Origin: CAG-390 sp003523225
Lineage (GTDB): Bacteria > Bacillota > Clostridia > Oscillospirales > CAG-272
Reading direction: 5' to 3'
Length of the DNA stretch: 64,000 bases
Assembly: GCA_902461815.1 (NCBI GenBank)
Contig: CABPZE010000006.1
Span: 1 to 64,000, forward strand
Both the position numbers and the translations under genes were made by a program. Of this stretch, positions 51,230 to 60,224 are shown piece after piece. Within the stretch, counting starts at the first letter, position 1. Every line of letters begins with the position of its first letter. The notes beneath the pieces are model-generated. The model saw nothing but the letters and a program-made list of their open reading frames with translations, ran no database searches and was not told where the DNA came from.

Positions 51230-51655
51230 TTATTCTTTGTCTTCGTCCTTGTCCTTAACGAAAACGGCTTTTATTTTGGAAATAATGTCGGGGGAACGCT
51301 CGATAACGTCGGCGACCTGCTCTATTGTTCCGCTCTGCGCCTCAACGCCGACATTTATCATCTCGACGCTTCCGTCTGCTCCCACGACAAGAAAGCCCAC
51401 GGGGGCGATCGAAAGACCTGTTCCGCCGCCGCCGCCGAAGTTCTGCATTCTTGCGCGCGTTGCTTCTTCGTTTTTGCCGTTGAAGTCCAAGCCGCCCGAT
51501 GCAAAGCCCATGGAGATTTTTGATATCGGTATGATGACGGTGCCGGAGGGAGTGTTTATCGGATTTCCGATAACGGTGTTTGCGTCGATCATGGAGCGGA
51601 TGTTTTCAAGGGAGGACTGAATGATTTCCTGAAGTTTGTTTTCTGATGAAGCCAT
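51230..51655 (-). CDS. ytfJ: Sporulation protein YtfJ/GerW
   Basis: A 141-residue protein conserved in spore formers and needed for normal germination in Bacillus. The family pattern is clear: NTVIGNPINTPSGTVIIPISKISMGFASGG split across the N-terminal half, GGGGGTGLSIAPVGFLVV in the middle, and a conserved acidic/Lys-rich tail. It has no signal peptide. It lies next to a DUF2953 protein, as ytfI-ytfJ do in Bacillus. Confidence 0.93.
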   Translation of the reverse strand: MASSENKLQEIIQSSLENIRSMIDANTVIGNPINTPSGTVIIPISKISMGFASGGLDFNGKNEEATRARMQNFGGGGGTGLSIAPVGFLVVGADGSVEMINVGVEAQSGTIEQVADVIERSPDIISKIKAVFVKDKDEDKE

Positions 51656-51686
51656 GACGGTTTCCTTTCGTATATAGTAAAAGTTT

Positions 51687-52367
51687 TTATTTTTTGGTTT
51701 CCTGTTTGATGAATGTGATCCCGGTGCGTATCAGAATATCGAAAAGCTGCCACACGCACAGTGAAAAGCCTATTTCAATGTCAGCCGCGGTCTTTTCGGA
51801 AAGGTAATCCGCGTGAATGTCCACATCGGATCTTGCCGGATACCGGAGTGTTCCGGTGCTGTCAAGCAGTGCGGCGATGTATGACGCGGACTGAGATATC
51901 ATGCCGTAGGTTATTGCGGTCTTTGCCGCGTCACCCGTGGCGACGCTTATGTGAAGCCTTGCCACGCGAACGCGCAAGTGCTTTGCAAATCTGCTCACGG
52001 CGGTTTTTACAAGTGCGAGAATTAGCGAAATGATATCACCTATCGGCTTTTTTTGGAGCTTTCCCTGCTTTTTCAGCTCGGCTTTTTTGACTTTGTCCGC
52101 TTCCTTGCGGACTTTTTTCTCCTTTTTCTTTGCCGCCGCTTTTTCTGCCTTCTTTTTGGCTTTTGCCTCGCGCTTGGCTATTTTTTTCGGTGTGTAATCG
52201 CCCGGGCGGACTTTTTTCGGCTTGCGCGGCATGATCCTGATGGTAATGCCGCAAACGCGCACTGCAAGCCCGAATTCTTCGGCATATTTGATTATTACCT
52301 CGGCGCGCAGCATTAAAAAGCCAAAGATCAGCAGAAAAATGCCGCCGATAATGTAAAGCGCCGTCAA
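51687..52367 (-). CDS. DUF2953 protein (YtfI-like)
   Basis: A 226-residue protein with an N-terminal membrane segment (residues 4-22), a long Lys/Ala/Glu-rich charged stretch (about 50-110) that is probably a coiled coil or disordered linker, and a C-terminal domain containing RVRVARLHISVATGDAAKTAITYG, characteristic of DUF2953. Its pairing with ytfJ matches ytfI of Bacillus and implies a sporulation link. The Lys-rich insert is longer than I would expect. The reaction, if any, is unknown. Confidence 0.85.
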   Translation of the reverse strand: MTALYIIGGIFLLIFGFLMLRAEVIIKYAEEFGLAVRVCGITIRIMPRKPKKVRPGDYTPKKIAKREAKAKKKAEKAAAKKKEKKVRKEADKVKKAELKKQGKLQKKPIGDIISLILALVKTAVSRFAKHLRVRVARLHISVATGDAAKTAITYGMISQSASYIAALLDSTGTLRYPARSDVDIHADYLSEKTAADIEIGFSLCVWQLFDILIRTGITFIKQETKK

Positions 52368-52400
52368 GCCATCACCTCCAGTGCGCGGAATCGTCGGGTC

Positions 52401-53018
52401 TTATTCCGGGTCGTCCTCGTTATTTTCGCCGTCTGCGTTATCTCCGTCGGTTTCTCCCTGATTTGCCAGTGCGTCAACTGCGGCAAGCACCGAGTCTGCC
52501 TCCGGCAGTTCGGAAAGGGAGGAAAGTCCGAAAACACGCAGGAATTTGTCGGTAGTGCCGTAAAGCATCGGTCTGCCGGGCGCGTCAAGTCTGCCGACGG
52601 GAGCCAACAGCTCCTTGTCCAGCAGCGAGCCGACCGCGTATGCGGAATCAACTCCGCGTACTGTGTCGATAAAGGCGCGGGTCACGGGCTGATTGTACGC
52701 CGCTATGGCAAGCACTTCAAGAGAGGACGCTGAAAGATTGCCTCCGCGCTTTATTCCGAGCGCCTCGCGGATATATGGCAGATAGCTCTCGCGTGTGCAG
52801 AGCTGGCAGGAATCGTCAAAGGTCAGCAGCATGATCCCGCGCGTAGTATCCGAATTCCAGCGTTCGGAAAGATGCCCGACAAGCTGCTTTGTGTCGCGCG
52901 GAGTCAGCCCCAGCGTTTCGCCGAGCTTTGAATATTCCATCGGGTGTCCGGCGGCAAAAAGTATTGCCTCAATAGCTCCTTCGAGCTGTTTTATATCGGT
53001 AAGCTGTTCGTTTTCCAA
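52401..53018 (-). CDS. scpB: Segregation and condensation protein B
   Basis: A partner of ScpA and Smc in the bacterial condensin complex that organises the replicated chromosome. The 205-residue protein has tandem winged helices: EGAIEAILFAAGHPMEYSKLGETLGL at the start and SLEVLAIAAYNQPVTRAFIDTVRGVDS in the second, with the typical GRLDAPGRPMLYGTTDKFL beta hairpin. The C-terminal tail is acidic. It lies 43 nt downstream of scpA. Confidence 0.95.
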   Translation of the reverse strand: MENEQLTDIKQLEGAIEAILFAAGHPMEYSKLGETLGLTPRDTKQLVGHLSERWNSDTTRGIMLLTFDDSCQLCTRESYLPYIREALGIKRGGNLSASSLEVLAIAAYNQPVTRAFIDTVRGVDSAYAVGSLLDKELLAPVGRLDAPGRPMLYGTTDKFLRVFGLSSLSELPEADSVLAAVDALANQGETDGDNADGENNEDDPE

Positions 53019-53061
53019 TTGCGTTTACCAAATTACCTTCCGTAGATTTATGAGAATCGGG

Positions 53062-53844
53062 TTATCTGTTGTAGTCGGAAAGAGAGGCTTCAAGCTCACT
53101 GTCGACAGTGTCTGCTTCAGCGGCGATAAACCGTGTGCCGACTCCGTGCAGTGTTTCAAATTCCTCCTCGCCCTCCGTGATCATCAGCCGTCTCATCCTT
53201 ATAAGCTCAAGCACACCAAGGAAGATCGCCACAAGGTCGGGGCGTGAGGTGGCGTCGTCAAGCAGCGTACCGAGACTGCACGATGAGCCTCCGGTGGGGA
53301 AGTGCTTCATGATGCCGATTATTTTAAGCTCCACCGGGATTATCGGACGCGCTATCGGGCGTACAAGCTCGCTTCTGGCTTCCTTGTGGGTGTGAGCATA
53401 TGAAAGCACCCGACGCATTGCCTCGTAAAGACTTTGGGGATCCTGGTCTGCGACGTAGGTTTTGTCAACTGATATCTCATCGGTGTCCTTAGCCATGCGT
53501 CCGCCGTATATTTTGTATCTGTCGCCGAGCTTGGCGGCGGCTTTGCGCGCGGCTTCAAGCCTTGCTATTGCCTCGGCAAGACGCGCGCGCGGGTCTTCCT
53601 CCTCGGGCACTTCGCGAGGCAACAGCATACGGCTCTTTATCAGCATCAGCTCGCTTGCCATGTTGAGAAATTCAACGGCAAGCTCCATGTCCAGCGACTG
53701 CGCGCGTGCAATGTATTCCACATACTGGTCGCAGATAAGAGCAATGGGGATATCCTCTATCTGCACCTTGTTTTTGTGTATCAGGTTCAGCAGAAGGTCA
53801 AGAGGACCTTCGAATTTTTCAAGCTTGTAGGTGATCTCTTCCAC
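53062..53844 (-). CDS. scpA: Segregation and condensation protein A
   Basis: The kleisin subunit bridging the Smc heads. The protein is 260 residues from the GTG at 53844, which has GGGAG 7 nt upstream. The longer frame to 54024 overlaps the M50 protease gene and is rejected. The N-terminal KLEKFEGPLDLLLNLIHKNKV and the following helical DIPIALICDQYVEYI are diagnostic. The middle is charged, and the C-terminal winged helix (LVAIFLGVLELIRMRRL) contacts Smc. Confidence 0.95.
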   Translation of the reverse strand: MEEITYKLEKFEGPLDLLLNLIHKNKVQIEDIPIALICDQYVEYIARAQSLDMELAVEFLNMASELMLIKSRMLLPREVPEEEDPRARLAEAIARLEAARKAAAKLGDRYKIYGGRMAKDTDEISVDKTYVADQDPQSLYEAMRRVLSYAHTHKEARSELVRPIARPIIPVELKIIGIMKHFPTGGSSCSLGTLLDDATSRPDLVAIFLGVLELIRMRRLMITEGEEEFETLHGVGTRFIAAEADTVDSELEASLSDYNR

Positions 53845-53870
53845 GTTGCAGCTCCCAAATGTTTTTGTCG

Positions 53871-54569
53871 TCAGAATATCGGGAGAAGCTCCCAAAGACC
53901 GTACATTCCATTGAGTATCAGGGAGGACAGCCATGAAAGCGGGACGGTCAGTACGCCGAGCAACAGCAGCGCAAAGAGGGCTATCATGATATATTTTTCG
54001 TATTTCATAACACCGAAGTACCACTTTGCCGGCAAAAAGATATAAAAGAAGCGCGAGCCGTCAAGCGGCGGGACTGGCAGAAGGTTGAATACCGCAAGAT
54101 AAACGTTGAGCTGTGCGCCCATCTGAAGGAATATGATCCAGACATATGCGAGCATGGGGATGCCGGCTGAGGATGCCGGAAGAATATTGGATATCAGCAG
54201 AGCGGAAAGCTCGTAAAGCGATACGAAAATAAAGCCGAGCAGCAGGTTTGAAAGCGGACCGGCAATTGCGGTAAGCGCCATGTCGCGGCGGGGCTTTTTG
54301 AAGTAACGTGAGTTTACGGGTACGGGATTTGCCCATCCGAAGCCGAATAACAGCATACAAAGGAAGCCAGGAAGATTCAGATGCTTCATGGGGTTGAGGG
54401 TCAGACGCCCGAGATTTTTTGCAGTCGGATCGCCGAGCTTGCTTGCCGCCCATGCATGAGCCATCTCGTGCATTGAAAGGGAAAGGAGGATTATAGGAAG
54501 TGAGAGCAGCAGGCTTATGAGGTATGACTTAATACCGTCGCTGCCGTTGGTTATCAGGTATCTGAACAT
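53871..54569 (-). CDS. Site-2 protease family (M50) membrane metalloprotease
   Basis: A 232-residue protein with about five membrane segments. The zinc motif HEMAH is at residues 34-38 and the third ligand lies in NLLPVPPLDGSRFF near 160-173. This short form without a PDZ domain is widespread in Firmicutes next to scpAB and differs from SpoIVFB and RseP. Its substrate is unknown. AAAGGTC precedes the ATG. Confidence 0.92.
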   Translation of the reverse strand: MFRYLITNGSDGIKSYLISLLLSLPIILLSLSMHEMAHAWAASKLGDPTAKNLGRLTLNPMKHLNLPGFLCMLLFGFGWANPVPVNSRYFKKPRRDMALTAIAGPLSNLLLGFIFVSLYELSALLISNILPASSAGIPMLAYVWIIFLQMGAQLNVYLAVFNLLPVPPLDGSRFFYIFLPAKWYFGVMKYEKYIMIALFALLLLGVLTVPLSWLSSLILNGMYGLWELLPIF

Positions 54570-54615
54570 ATAAGACCTTTCTCCGCGCGGGCGGCAAGAT
54601 GGATTTTTGTCGGGG

Positions 54616-55221
54616 TTATTTTCCGGCGGCGGAAAGAATTATCCGCCACAGCTCGTCCCGTCCTTCTCCTGTTACCGAGGAAAAGGGAATGACGGGTGTT
54701 CCCACCGGGACAGATGGGCAGGAAAGTATTTTTTCGGTCGCCTCGGCGCGCGCGCGCGCCGAGGACAGCTTATCCGCTTTTGTGGCGGCAATAGCAAAGG
54801 GGACGACGGCGGCATTCATCCAGTCGAGCATCATCACATCGTCTGCCGTGGGACCTATCCGCATATCTACAAGCTGAAGCACCAGCATGATACGGTCGCG
54901 GGAGGGATTTTTGGTGAAATATCCGTCGGTCAGCTCCGACCAGCGCGCCTTGTCCGTCTGCGGGCGTTTGGCGTAGCCGTATCCGGGAAGGTCAACAAGA
55001 TAAAGGCTGCCGTCCACGTCATAGTAGTTGACGGTGATGGTCTTGCCGGGAGATGAGCTGACGCGAGCCAGCGAGCGGCGGCAGAGAATGGTGTTGATGA
55101 GCGAGCTTTTTCCGACGTTCGACCGTCCTGCAAGCGCTATCTGCGGTGTTGCGGAGCGGGGAAACTGACGTATATTTCCGGCTGTTATTTTAAGCGATAC
55201 GTTATTGAGATTAAGCGCCAT
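54616..55221 (-). CDS. engB: Ribosome biogenesis GTPase EngB/YsxC
   Basis: An essential small GTPase for 50S subunit assembly. The 201-residue protein shows G1 GRSNVGKSS at residues 32-40, G3 DLPGYG at 77-82, G4 ATKAD near 147 and G5 SSVTGEG near 180. Length is normal. It overlaps the lon stop by 11 nt, the same lon-engB coupling seen in Bacillus. Confidence 0.96.
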   Translation of the reverse strand: MALNLNNVSLKITAGNIRQFPRSATPQIALAGRSNVGKSSLINTILCRRSLARVSSSPGKTITVNYYDVDGSLYLVDLPGYGYAKRPQTDKARWSELTDGYFTKNPSRDRIMLVLQLVDMRIGPTADDVMMLDWMNAAVVPFAIAATKADKLSSARARAEATEKILSCPSVPVGTPVIPFSSVTGEGRDELWRIILSAAGK

Positions 55222-57661
55222 CGGCGTTGACTCCTTGCATCGGGTGTTCGTTTATCGTGGTAATGACCACAGCAGGCGTTGCAGAAGCGGGTATTGAGGC
55301 TCCGATAACGGGTTTTGCGGGTTCAACGGCAGGCATCGGGCGCACCAGCGCGTTGCCGAGTACCTCTTTGACGTTGGAGACGGGAATAAATTCAAGTGCG
55401 GCGCGGGCTTCCGGGTCGATCTCGTCAAGGTCGCCGACATTTGCCTTGGGGATAAGCACGGTGTGGACACCCGCCGAGTACGCCGCCATTGTTTTCTCGC
55501 GCAGGCCTCCTATCGGAAGCACTCTGCCGGTAAGCGTTACCTCCCCTGTCATGGCTATGTCGTGCGCTACCGGAGTTTTTGAGAGGGCGCTGACAAGAGC
55601 CGTCACCATTGTAACTCCCGCCGAAGGACCGTCCTTGGGTACCGCTCCCTCGGGGACGTGTATGTGTATATCCTTGGTCTTGTAAAAGTCGGTATTGATG
55701 CCGTATTCGGGTGCTACCTGACGGACAAAGCTCAGCGCCGCTTCGGCGGATTCCTTCATGACGTCTCCGAGCTTTCCGGTAAGCTCGAGCTTTCCGGTAC
55801 CGTCAAGCACAGCGGCTTCGATCTTAAGCAGATCTCCGCCGTCCTCGGTGTAGGCAAGTCCGTTCACAACGCCGACAAGATCCTCGTCGTCAATTTTTTC
55901 GGGCGTCAGTTTGCGCGCTCCGAGATATGATGCAACATCGTTTTTGTCAATTGTTATGCTCTTGAGCTTGCCCTCGCTGTCGACCATCCGCTTTGCGGCT
56001 TTACGGCAAAGCTCGGCGACGGTGCGCTCGAGATTACGCACTCCCGCCTCGCGGGTATAGCAGTCAATGACCTCATATATCGCCTCATCGGTCAGCTTCA
56101 GCGCACGGCGGTTAAGTCCGTGGCGCTTGAGCTGCTTCGGGATAAGGTGATTCTTGGCGATCGCCAGCTTTTCGCGGCGGGTGTAGCTTGAAAGCTCAAT
56201 GACCTCCATGCGGTCGATTAGAGGACGCGGCACTGTCTCAAGCGTGTTGGCTGTGGTTATGAAAAGACATTCCGAAAGGTCAAAGGGCAGCTCAACAAAG
56301 TGATCGCGGAAGGACTTGTTCTGCTCGGGGTCGAGCACCTCAAGCAGTGCAGAGGCAGGGTCGCCGTGCGCGTCGGCGGTCAGCTTGTCGACCTCGTCAA
56401 GCAGAATGAGCGGATTTTTGACCTTTGCCTTTATCAGCGCGTCGATGATACGTCCCGGCATGGCGGCGACGTATGTCTTGCGGTGACCGCGGATGTCAGC
56501 TTCGTCGCGCACACCGCCGAGCGATACGCGCACATACTTGCGGTTCATCGCATGGGCTATTGAGGCGGCAACCGACGTTTTTCCTGTTCCGGGAGGTCCT
56601 ACAAGACATATTATTTGGTTCTTAAGATCGGGATTAAGCTGTTTTACGGCTAAAAATTCAAGTATTCTGGTTTTTACCTTGTCAAGTCCCTCGTGGTCGG
56701 CGTCAAGCACCTTCTGCGCGGTGGAAACGCTGACGCGGTCGCGGGTGCGCGAGTTCCACGGGATCTCAAGGCAGGTGTCAAGATAGCTGCGCAGCACCGT
56801 TGCTTCAGCTGAGCCGAAGGGAGTCCGCGAAAGACGCTCGTTTTCCTTGAGCAGCTTTTCTCTCACCTCATCGGGCAGCTTGGCTTTTTGTATGCGCTCC
56901 GCGTAATCGTCAGGGTCTTCGCCGCCGCCAAGCTCGTCCTCTATCACTTTCATCTGCTCGCGCAGATAGTAATCGCGCTGATTGCGTGCGATACCCTCGC
57001 GCACCTTGCGGTGGATATCCTGCTCGCATTCAAGAAGATCGCATTCGTCGTTCAGAATGCGTATCAGCTTGAAGATACGCGGCAGCGGTTCAAATTCTTC
57101 AAGCACTTCCTGCTTGTGAGTATATTTGACCAGTATTGACGAAGCTATGAAGTCGGCAAGCAGAGACGGGGATTTTATTCCATGTGCGGCGAGCTTGATG
57201 TCGGTGGTGACGCTCGGGATGTATCCTACAATTTTGTCAAAGATCTCGAGCGCCTCGCGCACATATGCCTCTCCACGCATTCCGCCGTCGTCAGCAAGCT
57301 CAACGGTGCGGGAGAGTGCGTCAGCCTCAATGAGCTTGCCGGTCTTGCGGTACTCGCTTACAGTGGCGCGCGAAAGTCCCTCGCAGATTATTCTTACTCC
57401 GCTACTTGACTTGGCGGTCTGGCGCAGACGCGCGACGGTACCGACGCGGTAAAGGTCGGAGGCTTTGACTTCGCTGTCTGAGGTATTTTTGGCGCACACG
57501 ATGAGGCAGAGCCGGTCTGCGGAATTTGCCGCATCGACGGCTGCGCGACCGATGTCATCATTTATCTCAAAGCTTATCGGTATGCCGGGAAAGGCGACAG
57601 CCTCGCGCAAGGGTAGCACGGGCAGGGTCAGCTTTTCGGCTTTTTCTATGTATTCGGACAT
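55211..57661 (-). CDS. lon: ATP-dependent protease Lon
   Basis: A cytoplasmic AAA+ protease of misfolded and regulatory proteins. The 816-residue protein has the N-terminal LON substrate domain, coiled coil, Walker A GPPGTGKTS near 354-362, Walker B ILLDEVDK, and the C-terminal protease domain. The catalytic Ser lies in KDGPSAGVTM (near 679) and Lys in GLREKTMAAY (near 722). After the protease domain an extra tail of about 45 residues rich in Pro/Ala is present. No CtsR or CIRCE operator was seen upstream. Confidence 0.97.
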   Translation of the reverse strand: MSEYIEKAEKLTLPVLPLREAVAFPGIPISFEINDDIGRAAVDAANSADRLCLIVCAKNTSDSEVKASDLYRVGTVARLRQTAKSSSGVRIICEGLSRATVSEYRKTGKLIEADALSRTVELADDGGMRGEAYVREALEIFDKIVGYIPSVTTDIKLAAHGIKSPSLLADFIASSILVKYTHKQEVLEEFEPLPRIFKLIRILNDECDLLECEQDIHRKVREGIARNQRDYYLREQMKVIEDELGGGEDPDDYAERIQKAKLPDEVREKLLKENERLSRTPFGSAEATVLRSYLDTCLEIPWNSRTRDRVSVSTAQKVLDADHEGLDKVKTRILEFLAVKQLNPDLKNQIICLVGPPGTGKTSVAASIAHAMNRKYVRVSLGGVRDEADIRGHRKTYVAAMPGRIIDALIKAKVKNPLILLDEVDKLTADAHGDPASALLEVLDPEQNKSFRDHFVELPFDLSECLFITTANTLETVPRPLIDRMEVIELSSYTRREKLAIAKNHLIPKQLKRHGLNRRALKLTDEAIYEVIDCYTREAGVRNLERTVAELCRKAAKRMVDSEGKLKSITIDKNDVASYLGARKLTPEKIDDEDLVGVVNGLAYTEDGGDLLKIEAAVLDGTGKLELTGKLGDVMKESAEAALSFVRQVAPEYGINTDFYKTKDIHIHVPEGAVPKDGPSAGVTMVTALVSALSKTPVAHDIAMTGEVTLTGRVLPIGGLREKTMAAYSAGVHTVLIPKANVGDLDEIDPEARAALEFIPVSNVKEVLGNALVRPMPAVEPAKPVIGASIPASATPAVVITTINEHPMQGVNADGA

Positions 57662-57734
57662 TTTGTTTTGGTTTTCCTTTCAGTTTGGCGCATATTGCGT
57701 CTGTGCGTTTTGTGATCTTTTCGCTTTACGGTAT

Positions 57735-58394
57735 TCAGTCTTTTATCTCAATAAATCCGTCAAGCGTCAGTTTGTCAATGGCAACCCCGGCATATTCGCC
57801 GCGGAACTGCCACGAGGTCGATATTGCGGCGCTTCCGCAGCCGCCGACAAGAGGCATGGAAACGGTTTGCTCATGAATTACAAATTCAGTGCGGGTCTTG
57901 CCGTCGTAGTTAATGGCGGGTGCTTTGTAGGTGTATGTCTGACCGAGGAAGGTAAGGGGACACCCGTTGCGCTCGGAAACGAAAAGCGAGTAGCTGCTTA
58001 TCTTTACAGTGACCTTTACCGTCGCCATGTCGCTACTTCTTGAAACCGTCTGCCAGTCGATGACAAGCGAGATGAGCGAGTCGGACTTGTCTTCTATCCT
58101 GCCGGAGCATTGGGGCAGCTCGGTCTGGGGGGCTTCGGTGATTTCTGCCGTGTACGGCTGTGTGGTTATCCCTTGGGGATCTGTGGCGGCAGAGGTGATC
58201 TCGGCGAAGTCGGGAGAGGCGGTGCGTGACGATTCGGCTGTTTCCGTGGTGATTTTTCGGTTCGTGATGTCGGGTGTGCTTTCCTCTCCGCCATTGCCGC
58301 CGAGTGCAAAGCCGCCGTATATCAGCAGAGCCAGCAGAAGCAGAGCTGTTATTGCCAGCAGGGCTATCATCAGTTTTTTTGAATCAATTTTCAT
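57735..58394 (-). CDS. Membrane-anchored extracytoplasmic protein, unknown
   Basis: A 219-residue protein with one N-terminal membrane segment (about 9-31), a Thr/Ser/Glu/Pro-rich linker (about 35-90) and a C-terminal beta-rich domain (DSLISLVIDWQTVS, TVKVTVKISSYSLFV, AISTSWQFRG). The arrangement suggests a surface-exposed domain on a stalk. I do not recognise the domain. GGAG precedes the ATG. It sits between lon and rnhA without an obvious functional link. Confidence 0.7.
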   Translation of the reverse strand: MKIDSKKLMIALLAITALLLLALLIYGGFALGGNGGEESTPDITNRKITTETAESSRTASPDFAEITSAATDPQGITTQPYTAEITEAPQTELPQCSGRIEDKSDSLISLVIDWQTVSRSSDMATVKVTVKISSYSLFVSERNGCPLTFLGQTYTYKAPAINYDGKTRTEFVIHEQTVSMPLVGGCGSAAISTSWQFRGEYAGVAIDKLTLDGFIEIKD

Positions 58395-58418
58395 TGTAAA
58401 CTCCGTAAATAAGAGTGA

Positions 58419-58856
58419 TCATCTGAATTTCGAGGCGGCTGCCACGGCAAGCGCGTCGCACCTCTCGTTGTACTCATGTCCTGCGTGACCGCGTATCCAG
58501 CAAAGGCTTACCTTGTGAGTCCCGCAAAGGTCAAGCAGACGTTCCCAAAGGTCGGGGTTGAGCGCCATCGAGCCGTCGCTCTTTTTCCAGCCGCGCCGAC
58601 GCCATCCCTCAGCCCATTTTTTGTCAAGACCGTCGCACAGATACCGCGAATCGGTCGTGAGCGTTACCTCGCACGGCTCGCGGAGCGCTTCAAGCGCCCG
58701 TATTGCCGCGGTAAGCTCCATGCGGTTATTGGTGGTGTGCGCCTCTCCGCCGGAAAGCTCGCGCTCCTGACCTTTATACACAAGCACCGCGCCCCAGCCC
58801 CCCGGACCGGGGTTACCGGAGCAGGCGCCGTCGGTATATATATCAACGTGTTTCAT
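58419..58856 (-). CDS. rnhA: Ribonuclease HI
   Basis: Cleaves the RNA strand of RNA-DNA hybrids. The 145-residue protein has the acidic catalytic residues in YTDGACSGNPGPGGWG, TNNRMELTAAI, TTDSRYLCDG and the late HAGHEYNERCDALA. It also has the basic WRRRGWKKSDG handle seen in E. coli-type RNase HI. The length is standard. A promoter lies at 58890-58918. Confidence 0.96.
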   Translation of the reverse strand: MKHVDIYTDGACSGNPGPGGWGAVLVYKGQERELSGGEAHTTNNRMELTAAIRALEALREPCEVTLTTDSRYLCDGLDKKWAEGWRRRGWKKSDGSMALNPDLWERLLDLCGTHKVSLCWIRGHAGHEYNERCDALAVAAASKFR

Positions 58857-58889
58857 GTGACCTCAAATCAGTAAATTTATACATTTTAT

Positions 58890-58918
58890 ATTATACACTA
58901 AATCACGTGAAAAATCAA
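58890..58918 (-). promoter_or_regulatory. Sigma-A promoter for rnhA
   Basis: On the minus strand, TTGATT (58913-58918), a 17-nt spacer and TATAAT (58890-58895). The divergent intergenic stretch 58857-59161 holds this promoter and the one at 59086-59114; nothing else stands out. Confidence 0.8.
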
Positions 58919-59085
58919 CAGCAATATTATGTACGCATTATAAATTGAAAAAGTCGCGCCGGAACAAGTGACGGTTTGAAGCGGGCGCATGGTTAAATAT
59001 GATTTACAATACGGTATTTTTTCGGGTAGCTTCATTTGAAATATATTATTTTTTTCGTCATATATGTTTTTGCTTCAGTTTTTTC

Positions 59086-59114
59086 TTGATTTTATCCGAA
59101 ATATATTGTATAAT
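59086..59114 (+). promoter_or_regulatory. Sigma-A promoter for the E2-like gene
   Basis: TTGATT (59086-59091), a 17-nt spacer and TATAAT (59109-59114), about 48 nt upstream of the ATG at 59162. Confidence 0.8.
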
Positions 59115-59161
59115 GATTTACCCGCTGCTGTGGGAGGCGGGAATTGAAAGGTGGTGACACA

Positions 59162-60160
59162 ATGGAAAACGAAAAGGACGTCGCTTCCGAGGTGGCAACA
59201 GCCGCGTCCGTCAGCTCCTCCGGCGAAGAAATTCGAGGCAGCGAGGAGTCCGGAACGACTGAGGAGAATCCGCTTGTCTACCGCAAACGCAAGAGACGTC
59301 TCGGCGATCGTAGAGACGGACGCAAGCTCCATACAATTCAGCCTATGCACCGCGTCATGCCCTACATAATGCCGAAGCGCAGTGATGCGCTCAACACCTT
59401 TTATGATCGTTTGGAGGTCAGCCGCGTAGATGAGCTTTGCCGCCGCAAGATTAGAGAGGGCAAAATGCACTTTTCAGCGCTTCATGTCCTGCTTGCAGCG
59501 TATCTCCGCACAATATCGCAGCGCCCCGGCATCAACCGTTTTATAAGCGGACAAAAGGTTTTCGCACGCAATGAGATCGTCTTTGTTATGACGGTCAAAA
59601 AAGAGCTTTCGCTGAACGCGCCCGAAACGCTTATCAAGGTAAAATTCAATCCCGCAGATACGCTTGATGAGGTTTACGAGAAGTTCAACAAAACCGCTCA
59701 GGAAGCTATCGCATCAATGGATAAGCCCACTGATTTCGATAAGCTGAGCAAGGTACTTTCGATAATACCGGGGCAGCTTCTGCGCTTTGTGGTCTTTATT
59801 CTGCGCTGTCTCGACTATATCGGACGTCTGCCCAAAACCATTCTCAATCTGAGCCCCTTCCACGGCTCAATGATAATCACAAGCATGGGTTCTCTCGGTA
59901 TCAACCCCATCTATCATCACATCTATGATTTCGGCAATCTCCCCGTTTTCATTTCATACGGAACGAAAAACGTGTGCTATGAGTACGACCGCAAGGGAGT
60001 GCTTTGCCGCCGCAAATACATGGATGTCAAGGTGGTGACCGATGAGCGTATCTGTGACGGTCATTATTTTGCCTCGGCGTTCAAGTATTTCAAAAAGCTG
60101 ATCGAGCATCCCGACCTGCTTGAAAAACGACCCGACAAGGTAATTGAGGATATTGAATGA
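59162..60160 (+). CDS. Standalone E2/CAT-fold acyltransferase-like protein
   Basis: A 332-residue protein related to the catalytic domain of 2-oxo acid dehydrogenase E2 and chloramphenicol acetyltransferase. It lacks a lipoyl domain and a peripheral-subunit-binding domain; the first 65 residues are a low-complexity charged tail. Fold motifs are FSALHVLLAAYLRTISQRPG, NLSPFHGSMIITSMGSLGI and the C-terminal DERICDGHYFASAF. In active E2 enzymes this last motif is DHRxxDG, with the histidine as catalytic base; here it is Glu. The ATG at 59162 follows AAAGGTGG. No pyruvate-dehydrogenase genes are nearby. Activity is doubtful or altered. Confidence 0.75.
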   Translation: MENEKDVASEVATAASVSSSGEEIRGSEESGTTEENPLVYRKRKRRLGDRRDGRKLHTIQPMHRVMPYIMPKRSDALNTFYDRLEVSRVDELCRRKIREGKMHFSALHVLLAAYLRTISQRPGINRFISGQKVFARNEIVFVMTVKKELSLNAPETLIKVKFNPADTLDEVYEKFNKTAQEAIASMDKPTDFDKLSKVLSIIPGQLLRFVVFILRCLDYIGRLPKTILNLSPFHGSMIITSMGSLGINPIYHHIYDFGNLPVFISYGTKNVCYEYDRKGVLCRRKYMDVKVVTDERICDGHYFASAFKYFKKLIEHPDLLEKRPDKVIEDIE

Positions 60161-60164
60161 AACG

Positions 60165-60215
60165 GCTCAAAACCGTCTGCCCGAATTTGAGGGCAGACGG
60201 TTTTGAGCTTTTCTT
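60165..60215 (+). terminator. 18-bp perfect terminator hairpin
   Basis: Arms 60165-60182 and 60191-60208 are perfectly complementary around an 8-nt loop, followed by TTTTCTT. It ends the E2-like transcript and separates it from convergent tcdA. Confidence 0.93.
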
Positions 60216-60224
60216 ATACGGAGG

